Assembly: GCF_002803065.1 (NCBI RefSeq)
Contig: NZ_NNBL01000018.1
Location: 105,207 to 169,206, forward strand
Length of the DNA: 64,000 bases
Origin: Streptomyces sp. CB01635
Lineage (GTDB): Bacteria; Actinomycetota; Actinomycetes; Streptomycetales; Streptomycetaceae
Direction: 5' to 3'
The stretch's first letter is position 1; each line of letters opens with the position of its first letter. The notes below the pieces were generated by a model, which had not been told where the DNA came from, searched no databases, and saw only the letters and a program-made list of their open reading frames with translations. The position numbers and the translations under genes are program-made. Below, piece after piece: positions 17,451-26,171 of the stretch.

Positions 17451-20069
17451 CTACTGCGGAGCCATCCGGTCCGCGACACCCTTGTGCGTCTTCAGCCACG
17501 CGTCCACGGCCTCTTCCTCATGGCCCTGACCGCGCTTCTTGATCTCCGCCTCGAGGCTGCCCAGCTCGCTCTCGCTCAGCTTGAAGTTCTTGAACCACTT
17601 CGTGAGCTGCGGGTACTTCGAGGGGAAGCTCTTGTTGGCGATGGTGCGGATCGTGTTGCCCTCGCCGAAGAGCTTCTTGGAGTCGGTCAGCTTGTTGAGC
17701 TTGTACTCGCTGTACGCCCAGTGCGGCGACCAGAGCACGACGGCGACCGGCTGCTTCTTGGCGTACGCGCGCTTCAGCTCGGCGAGCATCGCGGGCGTGG
17801 AGCCGTCGACGACCTTGTACTCCTTGTCCAGGCCGTAGCCCGGCAGGACGTTCTTCTTCAGCAGGTTCATCTCGCCGGTGCCCGGCTCGATTCCGATGAT
17901 CTTGCCGTCGAAGGTGGAGCCCTTGCCCTTGAGGTCCTCGAGGGACTTGACGCCCTTCACGTAGGACGGCACGGCGATCTCGAGCGACGTCGGGCTGTAC
18001 CAGGAGCCCAGGTCGATCAGGTTGTCCTTGTGCTTGTCCCAGTAGTTCTTCTGGGCATAGGGCAGCCAGGCGTCGAAGTTGACGTCCAGGTCGCCGGAGC
18101 CGAGACCCGTGTAGACCGGGCCGACGTCCATCTGCTTCAGGTTGAGCTTGTAGCCGCGGTCGCCGAGGACCCGCTTCCACAGATAGGTGACCGCGACGTC
18201 CTCGTCCCAGGGGAACCAGGCGACGTTCACCGGACGGGCGGCCTCGCCCTTGCCGCCGGCCGTCGACGACTTCTTGACCGGGGCCAGCTTGTCGACGACG
18301 CCGGGGTTGGACTTCAGCCAGGTCTTGACGGCGTCCTGCTGCTTGCCCTTGCCGGCCTTGTTGATCTCGGCCTCAAGACTCGTGAGCTGCTTCTCGGTCA
18401 TGTTGAAGTTCTTGAGCCACTTGCCGACCTCGGGGTTGTCGTCGGCGAAGCCCTTGCGGGACAGCGTGTGCACGCCGTCGCCCTTGCCCCAGGCGCCCTT
18501 CGGGTCCTTGAGCTTCTTCAGCTTGTAGTCGCTGTACGCCCAGTGCGGGGACCAGAGCGTCGTGACGATCGGCTGCTTCTTGGCGTACGCGCGCTTCAGC
18601 TGCGCCAGCATCGCCGGCGTGGAGCTGTCGACGACCTTGTACTCCTTGTCGAGGCCGTACTCCTTGAGGACCTTGTCCTTGAGGATCCCCATCATTCCGG
18701 CGCTGGACTCGATGCCGGTGATCTTGCCGCCGAACGTGCCGCTCTTGCCCTTGAGGTCCTCGAGCGAGTCGATGCCCTTCATGTACGCGGGCACGGAGAG
18801 CTCCAGCGACGTCGGGCCGTACCAGGAACCCATGTCGTCGAGCTGCTTGCCGTACTTCTTCCAGTACTGGGCGTGCGTGGTCGGCAGCCAGGAGTCGGTC
18901 TCGAAGTCGATCTGGCCGGAAGCCAGCGACGTGTACAGCGGCCCGGCTTCGAGCTGCTTGACCTGCACGTCGAATCCGCGCTGCTCGAGGATCTCCTTCC
19001 ACAGGAAGGTGGAGGCGACGCCCTCGTCCCACGGGATGTAGCCGATGGAGATCTTCTTGCCCTGGCCGACGTCGGACGCGTCGGCCACGGGGTTCTCGCT
19101 CTTCGAGCCGCCGAAGATGCCCATGCCGCCCGCGACGAGCGCGAGGATGACGACACCGACGACCGCGACCGCGGCCTGCGGACGATAGTTCCAGACCGTC
19201 AGACCGTGCGCGGCGCGCACCTTGGCGAGCGCGCGGCGGCCCATCGGGGACGACTGGGTGCCGAGCGCACTGGTCATGCGGTCGAGGTAGATCGCGAGGA
19301 TCACGATGGCGACGCCGGACTCGGAGCCGAGGCCGATGTTCAGCTGGCCGATGGCCTCGTTCACGTCGGCGCCGAGGCCCTCGGAGCCGACCATGCCCGC
19401 GATGGCGGCCATGGACAGGCCCAGCATGATGACCTGGTTGACACCGGCCATGATCGACGGGAGCGCGAGCGGCAGCTGGACGCGGAACAGCGTGTTGCGC
19501 GGGGTGTCACCGAAGGCGTCGGCGGCCTCGACCAGTTCCTTGTCGACCTGCCGGATGCCCAGCTCCGTCATACGGACGCCGGGGGCCAGCGCGAAGATCA
19601 GGGTCGCGACGATGCCCGCGGGGGCGCCCGAGCCGAAGAACAGGATGGCCGGGATGAGGTAGATCATCGCGGGCAGCGTCTGCATGAAGTCCAGGACCGG
19701 GCGCACGACCGCGCTGACCCGGTTGGAGCGCGACGCCCAGATGCCGACCGGCACCGAGATGACCAGCGCGATGATCGTCGCCACGAGGACGAGCGACAGC
19801 GTCATCATCGCGTGGTCCCACAGTTCGAGGGAGTCGATGAACGCGAATCCCACGAAGGTCAGGACACCGGCCACCGTGCCGCGCAGCCAGAAGGCGATCA
19901 CCGCGAAGATGCCCGCGAGGATCAGCGGCTGCGGGGCCTGGAGGACCCAGTTGATGCCGTCGTAGGCACCGTTGAAGACGTTCTTGAAGAAGTCGAAGAG
20001 CCAGGCCGCGTTGCTCAGCAGCCACTCGACGACGTCGTTGACCCAGTCACCGAAGGGAATCCTAGGCAC
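17451..20069 (-). CDS. proW: Glycine betaine/proline ABC permease fused to two tandem substrate-binding domains
   Basis: The 872-residue protein is a three-part fusion. Residues 1 to about 320 form a ProW/OpuAB-type permease with the EAA loop (EAADAFGDTPRNTLFRVQLP) and a final membrane helix near 298-320. Residues about 339-597 and 614-872 are two OpuAC-type binding domains with matching motifs: GYIPWDEG / AWFPWDED, DSWLPTTH / DAWLPYAQ, GSWYGPTSLEL / GSWYSPTSLEI and WSPHWAYS in both. The Trp residues fit an aromatic cage for betaine. It starts at GTG 20069, overlapping the proV stop by eight bases. It imports compatible solutes under osmotic stress; each transporter dimer would carry four binding domains. 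Confidence 0.9.
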   Translation of the reverse strand: MPRIPFGDWVNDVVEWLLSNAAWLFDFFKNVFNGAYDGINWVLQAPQPLILAGIFAVIAFWLRGTVAGVLTFVGFAFIDSLELWDHAMMTLSLVLVATIIALVISVPVGIWASRSNRVSAVVRPVLDFMQTLPAMIYLIPAILFFGSGAPAGIVATLIFALAPGVRMTELGIRQVDKELVEAADAFGDTPRNTLFRVQLPLALPSIMAGVNQVIMLGLSMAAIAGMVGSEGLGADVNEAIGQLNIGLGSESGVAIVILAIYLDRMTSALGTQSSPMGRRALAKVRAAHGLTVWNYRPQAAVAVVGVVILALVAGGMGIFGGSKSENPVADASDVGQGKKISIGYIPWDEGVASTFLWKEILEQRGFDVQVKQLEAGPLYTSLASGQIDFETDSWLPTTHAQYWKKYGKQLDDMGSWYGPTSLELSVPAYMKGIDSLEDLKGKSGTFGGKITGIESSAGMMGILKDKVLKEYGLDKEYKVVDSSTPAMLAQLKRAYAKKQPIVTTLWSPHWAYSDYKLKKLKDPKGAWGKGDGVHTLSRKGFADDNPEVGKWLKNFNMTEKQLTSLEAEINKAGKGKQQDAVKTWLKSNPGVVDKLAPVKKSSTAGGKGEAARPVNVAWFPWDEDVAVTYLWKRVLGDRGYKLNLKQMDVGPVYTGLGSGDLDVNFDAWLPYAQKNYWDKHKDNLIDLGSWYSPTSLEIAVPSYVKGVKSLEDLKGKGSTFDGKIIGIEPGTGEMNLLKKNVLPGYGLDKEYKVVDGSTPAMLAELKRAYAKKQPVAVVLWSPHWAYSEYKLNKLTDSKKLFGEGNTIRTIANKSFPSKYPQLTKWFKNFKLSESELGSLEAEIKKRGQGHEEEAVDAWLKTHKGVADRMAPQ

Positions 20070-21186
20070 CGGTGCTCACCTTCTTCACCGGCTCGTCGCC
20101 CTCGCCACGCGGCGTCGGGACGGCGTCCGTCGGAGTCTTCGTCATGGAGGTCTGCGCGCCGGGCTTCATCGGCTCACCGAGCACGGCGAGGAGCCGTTCC
20201 CGCGTCACGACGCCGGTGAGCTTGCCGCTCTTGTCGGTCACGGCGACGGCGACGCCACCCGTGGAGCACGGCGTGAACAGCTCGATGACCGGGGTGTCCT
20301 CGGTGACCGTCGCCGGCGCGTCGGACGGGTCGTACCCCTTGTCGGGGGAGGTCATGATCGCACCCGCGGTCAGCACGCGGGAGCGGTCCACGTCCTGGAT
20401 GAACGAGGCGACGTAGTCGTTGGCCGGCGTGACGAGGATGTCCTCGGCGCTGCCGATCTGGACGATGCGGCCGTCGCGCATGACGGCGATGCGGTCGCCC
20501 AGGCGCATGGCCTCGTTCAGGTCGTGGGTGATGAAGACGATGGTCTTCTTCAGGGTCTTCTGGAGCTCCAGGAGCTGGTCCTGCATGTCGCGGCGGATCA
20601 GCGGGTCGAGCGCGCTGAACGACTCGTCCATGAGGAGCAGGTCCGCGTCGGTGGCGAGCGCGCGGGCCAGGCCCACGCGCTGCTGCATACCGCCGGAGAG
20701 CTCGTCGGGCCAGGACTTCTCCCAGCCGGCGAGACCGGCCAGGCGCAGCGCCTCGACGGCGCGCTTCTCGCGCTCCTTGCGCGGAATGCCCTGGACCTCG
20801 AGACCGTACGCGGCGTTCTCGAGCACACTGCGGTGCGGGAAGAGCGCGAAGTGCTGGAAGACCATGCTGATCTTCTTGGAGCGCACGGCGCGCAGCTCGC
20901 GGGGGCTGAGTGCGGTCAGATCCTGGCCGTCGAAGCGGACATGCCCTGCTGTGGGCTCGAGCAGTCCGTTCAGCATGCGCAGAAGCGTGGACTTGCCGGA
21001 GCCCGACAGACCCATCACGACGAAGATCTGGCCCGGCTCGACGGTGAAGGAAGCGTCGATCACGGCAGCGGTGGTGCCGCCTGCGCGCAGTTCCTCACGG
21101 TCTGCTCCGTGGCGGAGTTTCTCCACCGCTTCATCGGGTCGTCTGCCGAACACCTTGTACAGGTCTTCGGCTTGCAGCGTGGACAC
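20062..21186 (-). CDS. proV: Glycine betaine/proline ABC transporter ATP-binding protein with CBS region
   Basis: The 374-residue ATPase begins at GTG 21186, five bases after GAGAGG; the frame is open further upstream but lacks coding character. It has Walker A GLSGSGKST, Q-loop VFQHFALFP, signature LSGGMQQRV, Walker B LLLMDESFSALD and the H-loop FITHDLNEA. A C-terminal CBS-like region (AGAIMTSPDKGYD to GVVTRERLLAVLG) matches the ionic-strength sensing tail of ProV/OpuAA proteins. It forms an operon with the downstream ProW fusion. Confidence 0.92.
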   Translation of the reverse strand: MSTLQAEDLYKVFGRRPDEAVEKLRHGADREELRAGGTTAAVIDASFTVEPGQIFVVMGLSGSGKSTLLRMLNGLLEPTAGHVRFDGQDLTALSPRELRAVRSKKISMVFQHFALFPHRSVLENAAYGLEVQGIPRKEREKRAVEALRLAGLAGWEKSWPDELSGGMQQRVGLARALATDADLLLMDESFSALDPLIRRDMQDQLLELQKTLKKTIVFITHDLNEAMRLGDRIAVMRDGRIVQIGSAEDILVTPANDYVASFIQDVDRSRVLTAGAIMTSPDKGYDPSDAPATVTEDTPVIELFTPCSTGGVAVAVTDKSGKLTGVVTRERLLAVLGEPMKPGAQTSMTKTPTDAVPTPRGEGDEPVKKVSTGA

Positions 21187-21471
21187 ATACACCTCTCGGG
21201 TAGAACCATGACGGCCCGCCTCCCCCGCCGGCGGGCCGTGGAGCGATGCGAGGTCCGCTCGCAGGCCGGAAACACATCCATTGGTTGAATGAGGGACCGG
21301 GTTCGCTCCGGGGGCGCGCCTGCCCTCGCTTATGCAGATCAAACGGAAGAGTGTTCCAGTTCACATCGCATTCACTTCCGGAACTGGATCCGCCACATCC
21401 CTCCGTGCCGGCCCGTCCGCCACATCCGCGAGCGGCCGTGACTGTCGGTGCCGTGCGGCAGGATGTGCGAC

Positions 21472-22401
21472 GTGACCCAGCGAACCGATCGCCTGATGCT
21501 GCTCGACACCGCGTCCCTGTACTTCCGGGCCTACTTCGGGGTCCCCGACTCCGTGAAGGCCCCGGACGGGACGCCGGTCAACGCGGTGCGCGGCCTGCTC
21601 GAATTCATCACCCGGCTCGTGCACGACCACCACCCCGACTCCCTCGTGGCCTGCATGGACGCGGACTGGCGCCCCCAGTGGCGGGTCGACCTGATCCCCT
21701 CGTACAAGGCGCATCGCGTCGCGCAGGAGACGGAGACCGGGCCGGACGAAGAGGAGATCCCCGACACCCTCTCCCCCCAGGTCCCGATCATCGAGGACGT
21801 GCTCGACGCGGTGGGCATCGCCCGCGTGGGCGTCGAGGGGTACGAGGCGGACGACGTCATCGGCACGTTCACCGGGCGGGCCACCGGTCCGGTCGACATC
21901 GTCACCGGCGACCGTGACCTCTACCAGCTCGTCGACGACGCGCGCGAGCGCCGCGTCCTCTACCCCCTCAAGGGCGTCGGCACCCTCCAGATCACCGACG
22001 AGGAGCTGCTGCGCGAGAAGTACGGTGTCGACGGCTCCGGTTACGTGGATCTGGCCCTCCTGCGCGGCGACCCGAGCGACGGCCTGCCGGGCGTGCCCGG
22101 CATCGGCGAGAAGACGGCCGCGAAGCTGCTCGCGCAGTTCGGGGACCTGGCCGGGATCATGGCCGCCGTCGACGACCCGAAGTCGAAGCTGACCCCGTCG
22201 CAGCGCAAGCGCCTGGACGAGTCGCGGCCGTACATCGCTGTGGCGCCGACGGTCGTGCGGGTCGCCGGGGACGTGCCCCTGCCGGACGTGGACACGGCGC
22301 TGCCGCGCGAGGCTCGCGACCCCGAGGCCCTCGAGAAGCTCGCGGAGCGCTGGGGCTTGGGCGGATCTTTGCAGCGGCTACTCACCACCCTGGAGCGCTG
22401 A
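21472..22401 (+). CDS. 5'-3' exonuclease, Pol I N-domain family
   Basis: The 309-residue stand-alone FEN/PIN nuclease resembles the N-terminal domain of DNA polymerase I. Acidic metal ligands are visible in LLDTASLYFRAYFG, CMDADWRPQWR, YEADDVIGTF and TGDRDLYQLV. A helix-3-turn helix-hairpin-helix occurs in GLPGVPGIGEKTAAKLL. GTG 21472 was chosen because GCAGG lies nine bases upstream; ATG 21463 and GTG 21448 are alternatives. It likely removes flaps or RNA primers beside Pol I. Confidence 0.87.
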   Translation: MTQRTDRLMLLDTASLYFRAYFGVPDSVKAPDGTPVNAVRGLLEFITRLVHDHHPDSLVACMDADWRPQWRVDLIPSYKAHRVAQETETGPDEEEIPDTLSPQVPIIEDVLDAVGIARVGVEGYEADDVIGTFTGRATGPVDIVTGDRDLYQLVDDARERRVLYPLKGVGTLQITDEELLREKYGVDGSGYVDLALLRGDPSDGLPGVPGIGEKTAAKLLAQFGDLAGIMAAVDDPKSKLTPSQRKRLDESRPYIAVAPTVVRVAGDVPLPDVDTALPREARDPEALEKLAERWGLGGSLQRLLTTLER

Positions 22402-22407
22402 GTGTTA

Positions 22408-22425
22408 ACTTAGGTAAACCTAAGT
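22408..22425. promoter_or_regulatory. Iron box (DmdR/IdeR-type operator)
   Basis: ACTTAGGT-AA-ACCTAAGT is a perfect eight-base inverted repeat with a two-base centre, matching the actinobacterial iron-box core (TTAGGTnAnnCTAA type). It lies 27 bases upstream of the siderophore-interacting protein start, where a DmdR1/IdeR repressor would block transcription when iron is abundant. Confidence 0.85.
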
Positions 22426-22452
22426 AGCCAGTGATCTTCAGGGGAGGCCGCC

Positions 22453-23286
22453 ATGGCGGAACGTCCGGAACGCAGGAAGCCGACGGCACACCGGGGCGAG
22501 GTCCTGCGCACCGAGCGGCTCACCCCGCACATGCAGCGCGTGGTCCTCGGCGGGGACGGCCTCGCCGCCTTCGCCGCGGGCGGCTGCACCGACCACTACG
22601 TGAAGCTGCAGTTCCCGCTCGACGGGGTCACCTACCCCGAGCCGTTCGACCTCGGCCGGATCCGTGAGGAGCTGCCGCGCGACCAGTGGCCCGTGACGCG
22701 TACGTACACCGTGCGCGCCTGGGACCCGGTGGCGCGCGAGCTGACGCTCGACTTCGTGGTGCACGGCGACGAGGGCATCGCCGGTCCCTGGGCACGCGAC
22801 GTACAGCCCGGCGCGAGCGTGCACCTGGCCGGTCCCGGCGGCGCCTACGCCCCGGACTCGACCGCCGACTGGCACCTGCTCGCCGGTGACGAGAGCGCCC
22901 TGCCCGCGATCGCCGCCGCCCTGGAGGCGCTGCCCGAGGACGCCGTGGCCCACGCCTTCGTGGAGGTCTCCGACGCCACCGAGGAGCAGAAGATCGACTC
23001 CGCCGCGCAGGTCGTCTGGCTGCACCGCGGCGGCCGGCCGGTGGGCGAGGCCCTGGTGGAGGCCGTACGCGGGCTCGCGTTCCCGGCCGGCCGGGTGCAC
23101 GCCTTCGTGCACGGCGAGGCGGGCTTCGTGAAGGAGCTGCGCCGCCATCTGCGCACCGAGCGCGAGATCCCGCGCGAGGACCTCTCGATCTCCGGCTACT
23201 GGCGCCTCGGTCACAACGAGGACGGCTGGCAGGCCTCGAAGCGGGATTGGAACGCGCAGGTGGAGGCGGAGCAGGAGACGGCGTAG
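22453..23286 (+). CDS. Siderophore-interacting protein (ViuB-type FAD ferric reductase)
   Basis: The 277-residue protein has an FAD-binding ferredoxin-reductase-like barrel with the flavin motif RTYTVRAWD (about residues 81-89), then WARDVQPGASVHLAGPGG and the C-terminal SIP domain (LLAGDESALPAIAAALE, and FVHGEAGFVKELRRHL). Such enzymes release iron from ferri-siderophores by reduction. AGGGGAGG precedes the ATG. The perfect iron box just upstream supports iron-repressed expression. No siderophore biosynthesis genes are present in the window. Confidence 0.9.
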   Translation: MAERPERRKPTAHRGEVLRTERLTPHMQRVVLGGDGLAAFAAGGCTDHYVKLQFPLDGVTYPEPFDLGRIREELPRDQWPVTRTYTVRAWDPVARELTLDFVVHGDEGIAGPWARDVQPGASVHLAGPGGAYAPDSTADWHLLAGDESALPAIAAALEALPEDAVAHAFVEVSDATEEQKIDSAAQVVWLHRGGRPVGEALVEAVRGLAFPAGRVHAFVHGEAGFVKELRRHLRTEREIPREDLSISGYWRLGHNEDGWQASKRDWNAQVEAEQETA

Positions 23287-23318
23287 CAGCCATCTCCCGC
23301 TCCGCTGCGGCGTGGCGC

Positions 23319-24095
23319 TCAGACCGATCGCTGGTACGAGCGGAAGGTGCGGGTCGACAGCCACACCGCGGCGACGGCCAGCACCAGGAGCGCCCCGCCG
23401 CGGGTCAGCACGTCACCCCAGTCCGGGTCGTCGGACATCGCCGAACGGCCCGCGACCATGGCCCAGTTGAGCGGGTTGAAGTCGGCTATGTGCCGCATCC
23501 ACGACGGCATCTGCGACGGGGCCATGAACGCCGAGGACAGGAAGGTCAGCGGGAGCAGCAGGAACGTGTTGATCCCGATGATCGACTCCCGCTCCCTGAC
23601 CAGCATGCCCAGCGCGTTCGACAGCGCCCCGAACACGGTGCCGAGGAGCACCGCGGCGACGACGAGGATCAGCACTCCGCCCGCCCCGCCCGGAAGTTCG
23701 GCCCCGCCGAGGAGGCCGAGCAGCACGATGACGACGGACTGGAGCGCGGTGACCAGACCGTTGCTCACCACGTTGCCGTTCATCAGTGCCCCGCGGCTCA
23801 CCGGTGTGGTGAGGAACCGGTTGAGCGTGCCCCGCTGGATCTCGTCGAGCGTCGCCATGCCCGCCCACATGTTGGAGCTGAGCGCGCTCATCACGACGAC
23901 GCCGGGGATCAGGTAGTCGAGATAGGTCGTGGTGCCGAAGCCGCCGAGCTCGACGACCTTCTTGAACAGGTTGCCGAACAGGAACAGCCATACCACCGGC
24001 TGGATCAGGGTGATCAGGAGATACGCGGGCTGGCGCAGGAACACCATGAGCTGACGTTGCGTCATGTACCAGGTCTGCGGGATCGCGGTACTCAT
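23319..24095 (-). CDS. ABC-2 type exporter permease (DrrB-like)
   Basis: The 258-residue integral membrane protein has about six hydrophobic segments and the ABC-2 pattern (LVKPVVWLFLFG-like QPVVWLFLFGNLFKKVV; DEIQRGTLNRFLTTPVSRGA; PLTFLSSAFMAPSQMPSWM). Its start overlaps the ATPase stop by four bases. Together they form a daunorubicin-resistance-type exporter. The substrate is unknown. Confidence 0.88.
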   Translation of the reverse strand: MSTAIPQTWYMTQRQLMVFLRQPAYLLITLIQPVVWLFLFGNLFKKVVELGGFGTTTYLDYLIPGVVVMSALSSNMWAGMATLDEIQRGTLNRFLTTPVSRGALMNGNVVSNGLVTALQSVVIVLLGLLGGAELPGGAGGVLILVVAAVLLGTVFGALSNALGMLVRERESIIGINTFLLLPLTFLSSAFMAPSQMPSWMRHIADFNPLNWAMVAGRSAMSDDPDWGDVLTRGGALLVLAVAAVWLSTRTFRSYQRSV

Positions 24096-25120
24096 CGGGC
24101 ACCTCCGGCGGGGGCGAGGGTGTCGGCGGCGGACTCGTCCAGGGTGGCGGCCTGCGCCTCGGAGTAGCGGCGGCCGGCGTAGCGGAGATAGACGTCGTCG
24201 AGCGAGGGACGGGCGACGGTGGCGGCGGTGACCGCCACGCCCGCCCGCTCCAGCGCGGCGAGCAGGGCGGGTACGGCGGCGGCCCCGTCGTCGGCGCGGA
24301 CGCTGACGCGCCGGCCGTCGAACTGGGTCTCGCGCACTCCGGGCAGCGCGGCGAGCGCGCTTTCCAGGAGCGTGCGGCCGGCGTCCTGGACGGCGGCGCG
24401 CAGCTCCAAGTGGACGGCGTCCCCGCGCAGTTCACCCTTGAGGCCGTCGGGGGTGCCCTCGACGACGACATGTCCGCGGTCGACGACGGCGACGCGCTCG
24501 GCGAGCCGGTCGGCCTCTTCGAGGTAGTGCGTGGTGAGCAGGATGGACAGACCCTCGTCGCCGGCGAGGCGCGCGATCTCGTCCCACATCGCGGTGCGGG
24601 CCTCCGGGTCGAGGCCCGTGGTCGGCTCGTCGAGGAAGAGCACCTCGGGCCGGTGGACGAGGCCCAGCGCCACGTCGAGGCGGCGCTGCATGCCGCCCGA
24701 GTAGCCCTTGACCTGACGTCCGGCGGCGTCGGTGAGGCGGAAGCGGTCGAGGAGTTCGGTGACACGTCGGTTCAGGTCCGCTCCGCGCAGGCCGTAGAGC
24801 CGGCCCTGGAGCTGGAGGTTCTCGCGGCCGGTGGCGACGGGGTCGGCGCCGGACTTCTGGGCGACGACGCCGATGGCGCGGCGCACGCGGTCGGGGTGCC
24901 GCAGTACGTCGTGGCCCGCGACCGTGGCGGTCCCGGAGTCGGGGCGGGCGAGGGTGGTGAGGATCTTGACGGTGGTGGACTTGCCTGCGCCGTTCGGGCC
25001 GAGAAGGCCGAAGACGGTGCCGGGTTCCACGGTGATGTCCATGCCGCTGAGGGCGGTGACATCGCCGGGATAGGTCTTGACGAGTTGACGCGCCTGCACT
25101 GCGGGCGCACGGGTGCTCAT
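24092..25120 (-). CDS. ABC-2 exporter ATP-binding protein (DrrA-like)
   Basis: The 342-residue ATPase has Walker A GPNGAGKST, signature YSGGMQRRL, Walker B VLFLDEPTTGLDP and H-loop LTTHYLEEADRLA. It also has the C-terminal DUF4162-type domain usual in DrrA proteins, ending near LDDVYLRYAGRRYSE. ATG 25120 is preceded by AGGAGAG; in-frame codons further upstream look non-coding. It energises the adjacent permease. The PadR gene 197 bases upstream on the same strand is the likely regulator. Confidence 0.9.
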   Translation of the reverse strand: MSTRAPAVQARQLVKTYPGDVTALSGMDITVEPGTVFGLLGPNGAGKSTTVKILTTLARPDSGTATVAGHDVLRHPDRVRRAIGVVAQKSGADPVATGRENLQLQGRLYGLRGADLNRRVTELLDRFRLTDAAGRQVKGYSGGMQRRLDVALGLVHRPEVLFLDEPTTGLDPEARTAMWDEIARLAGDEGLSILLTTHYLEEADRLAERVAVVDRGHVVVEGTPDGLKGELRGDAVHLELRAAVQDAGRTLLESALAALPGVRETQFDGRRVSVRADDGAAAVPALLAALERAGVAVTAATVARPSLDDVYLRYAGRRYSEAQAATLDESAADTLAPAGGAR

Positions 25121-25135
25121 GACGACGGCTCTCCT

Positions 25136-25184
25136 GTGTGAGCGGACGACGGTGGATCCGCTCGCGGGTGTGAGCGGACGACGG
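25136..25184. promoter_or_regulatory. Direct/inverted repeat cluster upstream of the DrrAB-like operon
   Basis: A 17-base sequence beginning GTGTGAGCGGACG occurs twice (25136-25152 and 25168-25184), 32 bases apart, about three helical turns. Between the copies TCCGCTC (25157-25163) makes an inverted repeat with GAGCGGA of the first copy. The position, 16 bases before the ATPase start, fits an operator or leader structure. Confidence 0.45.
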
Positions 25185-25274
25185 CCGAGATCCACGTGAA
25201 GAGCGCCGGGCTATCCTGGGTGTGCCGCACCTCGATCGCCTGGCTCGCCGCACGGTGGGTCGGTCCGGGGTTCG

Positions 25275-25314
25275 AGACCCTGGCGGGACTGGTGCAACAG
25301 TCCTGCCAGGGTCT
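25275..25314 (-). terminator. Hairpin terminator after padR
   Basis: Seventeen-base arms (25275-25291 and 25298-25314) pair with one wobble position around the loop GTGCAA. The hairpin starts two bases beyond the PadR stop, so it should separate PadR from the exporter operon. A T-rich run follows on the plus strand, so it may also work in that direction. Confidence 0.75.
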
Positions 25315-25316
25315 GT

Positions 25317-25997
25317 TTATTTCTCTCGGTCTGATTCCCTCTTGGTTCTCTTCTCGTCGGGGCGAGCGTCTTCCAACTCCGCGAATTCCGGCGGGACTTC
25401 ACCGGTCTCCTGGAACGTCCGCCACTGTTCGACGCCGTCGAGCGTGTCCTCCTTGACCTCCCGCAGGAAGCCCCGGATCCACTCGGCCTGCGCCTCGACC
25501 ATGTGCAGCTGGTACTCGGTCTCCACGAGGAAGATCCGCGGCAGCGTCTCGTACAGCTTCATGAGTCCGCCACGCACGCTCGCCGCCTGGACCTCCAGCG
25601 AGGCGAGCCTCTCCTCCAGCAGCCGCGTCACCTCGTCGGGGTGTATGACCCCCATGAGGGACAGCGCCGTCTCGAAGATCGGATACTCGCGCGCGGGCAC
25701 GGCGAGCAGGTCGGAGAGCCACTCGAGCGCTTCCTCCCTGCCGTCGTCGGTGATCCCGTAGAGCGTGCGTTCCGGCCGGTTCCCCTGCCGCTGCACGTCC
25801 GCGACCTCGACGAAGCCGTGCTTCTCCAGGTTCTGGACGACCGTGTAGAGCGAGCCGTAGTTGATCTTCGTCGTGGTGTCCTTGCCACGCCGGCGCAGAG
25901 TCTGCGCGATCTCGTACGGGTGCATGGGCTTCTCCATGAGCAGCACCATCACCGCGAGGGCCAGCGGATTGCCCAGCTTGCGCCGCTTGGTGGCCAC
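25317..25997 (-). CDS. PadR-family transcriptional regulator
   Basis: The 226-residue regulator has the PadR winged helix (LALAVMVLLMEKPMHPYEIA, then INYGSLYTVVQNLEKHGFVE and RTLYGITDDGREEALEWL) and a long C-terminal alpha-helical Vir-type domain for dimerisation. GTG 25997 is preferred because GGGGAGAGG lies eight bases upstream; GTG 26006 would abut that site. The end is highly charged. PadR proteins typically repress neighbouring exporter genes, here the DrrAB-like pair downstream. Palindromic TATCGCGATA sites lie upstream of its own start. Confidence 0.88.
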   Translation of the reverse strand: MATKRRKLGNPLALAVMVLLMEKPMHPYEIAQTLRRRGKDTTTKINYGSLYTVVQNLEKHGFVEVADVQRQGNRPERTLYGITDDGREEALEWLSDLLAVPAREYPIFETALSLMGVIHPDEVTRLLEERLASLEVQAASVRGGLMKLYETLPRIFLVETEYQLHMVEAQAEWIRGFLREVKEDTLDGVEQWRTFQETGEVPPEFAELEDARPDEKRTKRESDREK

Positions 25998-26077
25998 CGA
26001 ACTCACCTCTCCCCTCGGACCTTGCGCCCCTCACCTGGAAGCGCCGCACCTCGTATCCGAATATCCGTAGCCGAACA

Positions 26078-26122
26078 TATCGCGATAGACGACAACGCGT
26101 CAACACACGATGTATCGCGAAT
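26078..26122. promoter_or_regulatory. Paired TATCGCGATA-type operator upstream of padR
   Basis: A perfect ten-base palindrome TATCGCGATA (26078-26087) and a related copy TATCGCGAAT (26113-26122) lie 35 bases apart, 80-125 bases before the PadR start. This is an A/T-flanked island in GC-rich DNA. Autoregulation by PadR is the simplest reading. Confidence 0.5.
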
Positions 26123-26171
26123 GATGTGGACGCGCAAGGGGTGGGACTTCGGCGGGCCCGATACGGCAGCG

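Noticed and set aside
17484..20219. A 911-codon open frame on the plus strand opposite the ProW fusion
   Set aside because: It is the antisense image of a high-GC gene; its translation is low in complexity with Val/Asp/Leu bias and no motif.
25240..25300. tRNA-like T-arm (GGGGTTCGAGACCC)
   Set aside because: No matching acceptor stem, D-arm or anticodon arm is found around it; the 3' part is the arm of the padR terminator.
25503..26165. Upstream extension of the pseudouridine synthase reading frame
   Set aside because: It runs antisense to padR and the acetyltransferase and has no matching motif; the ATG at 26847 begins the family N-terminus.
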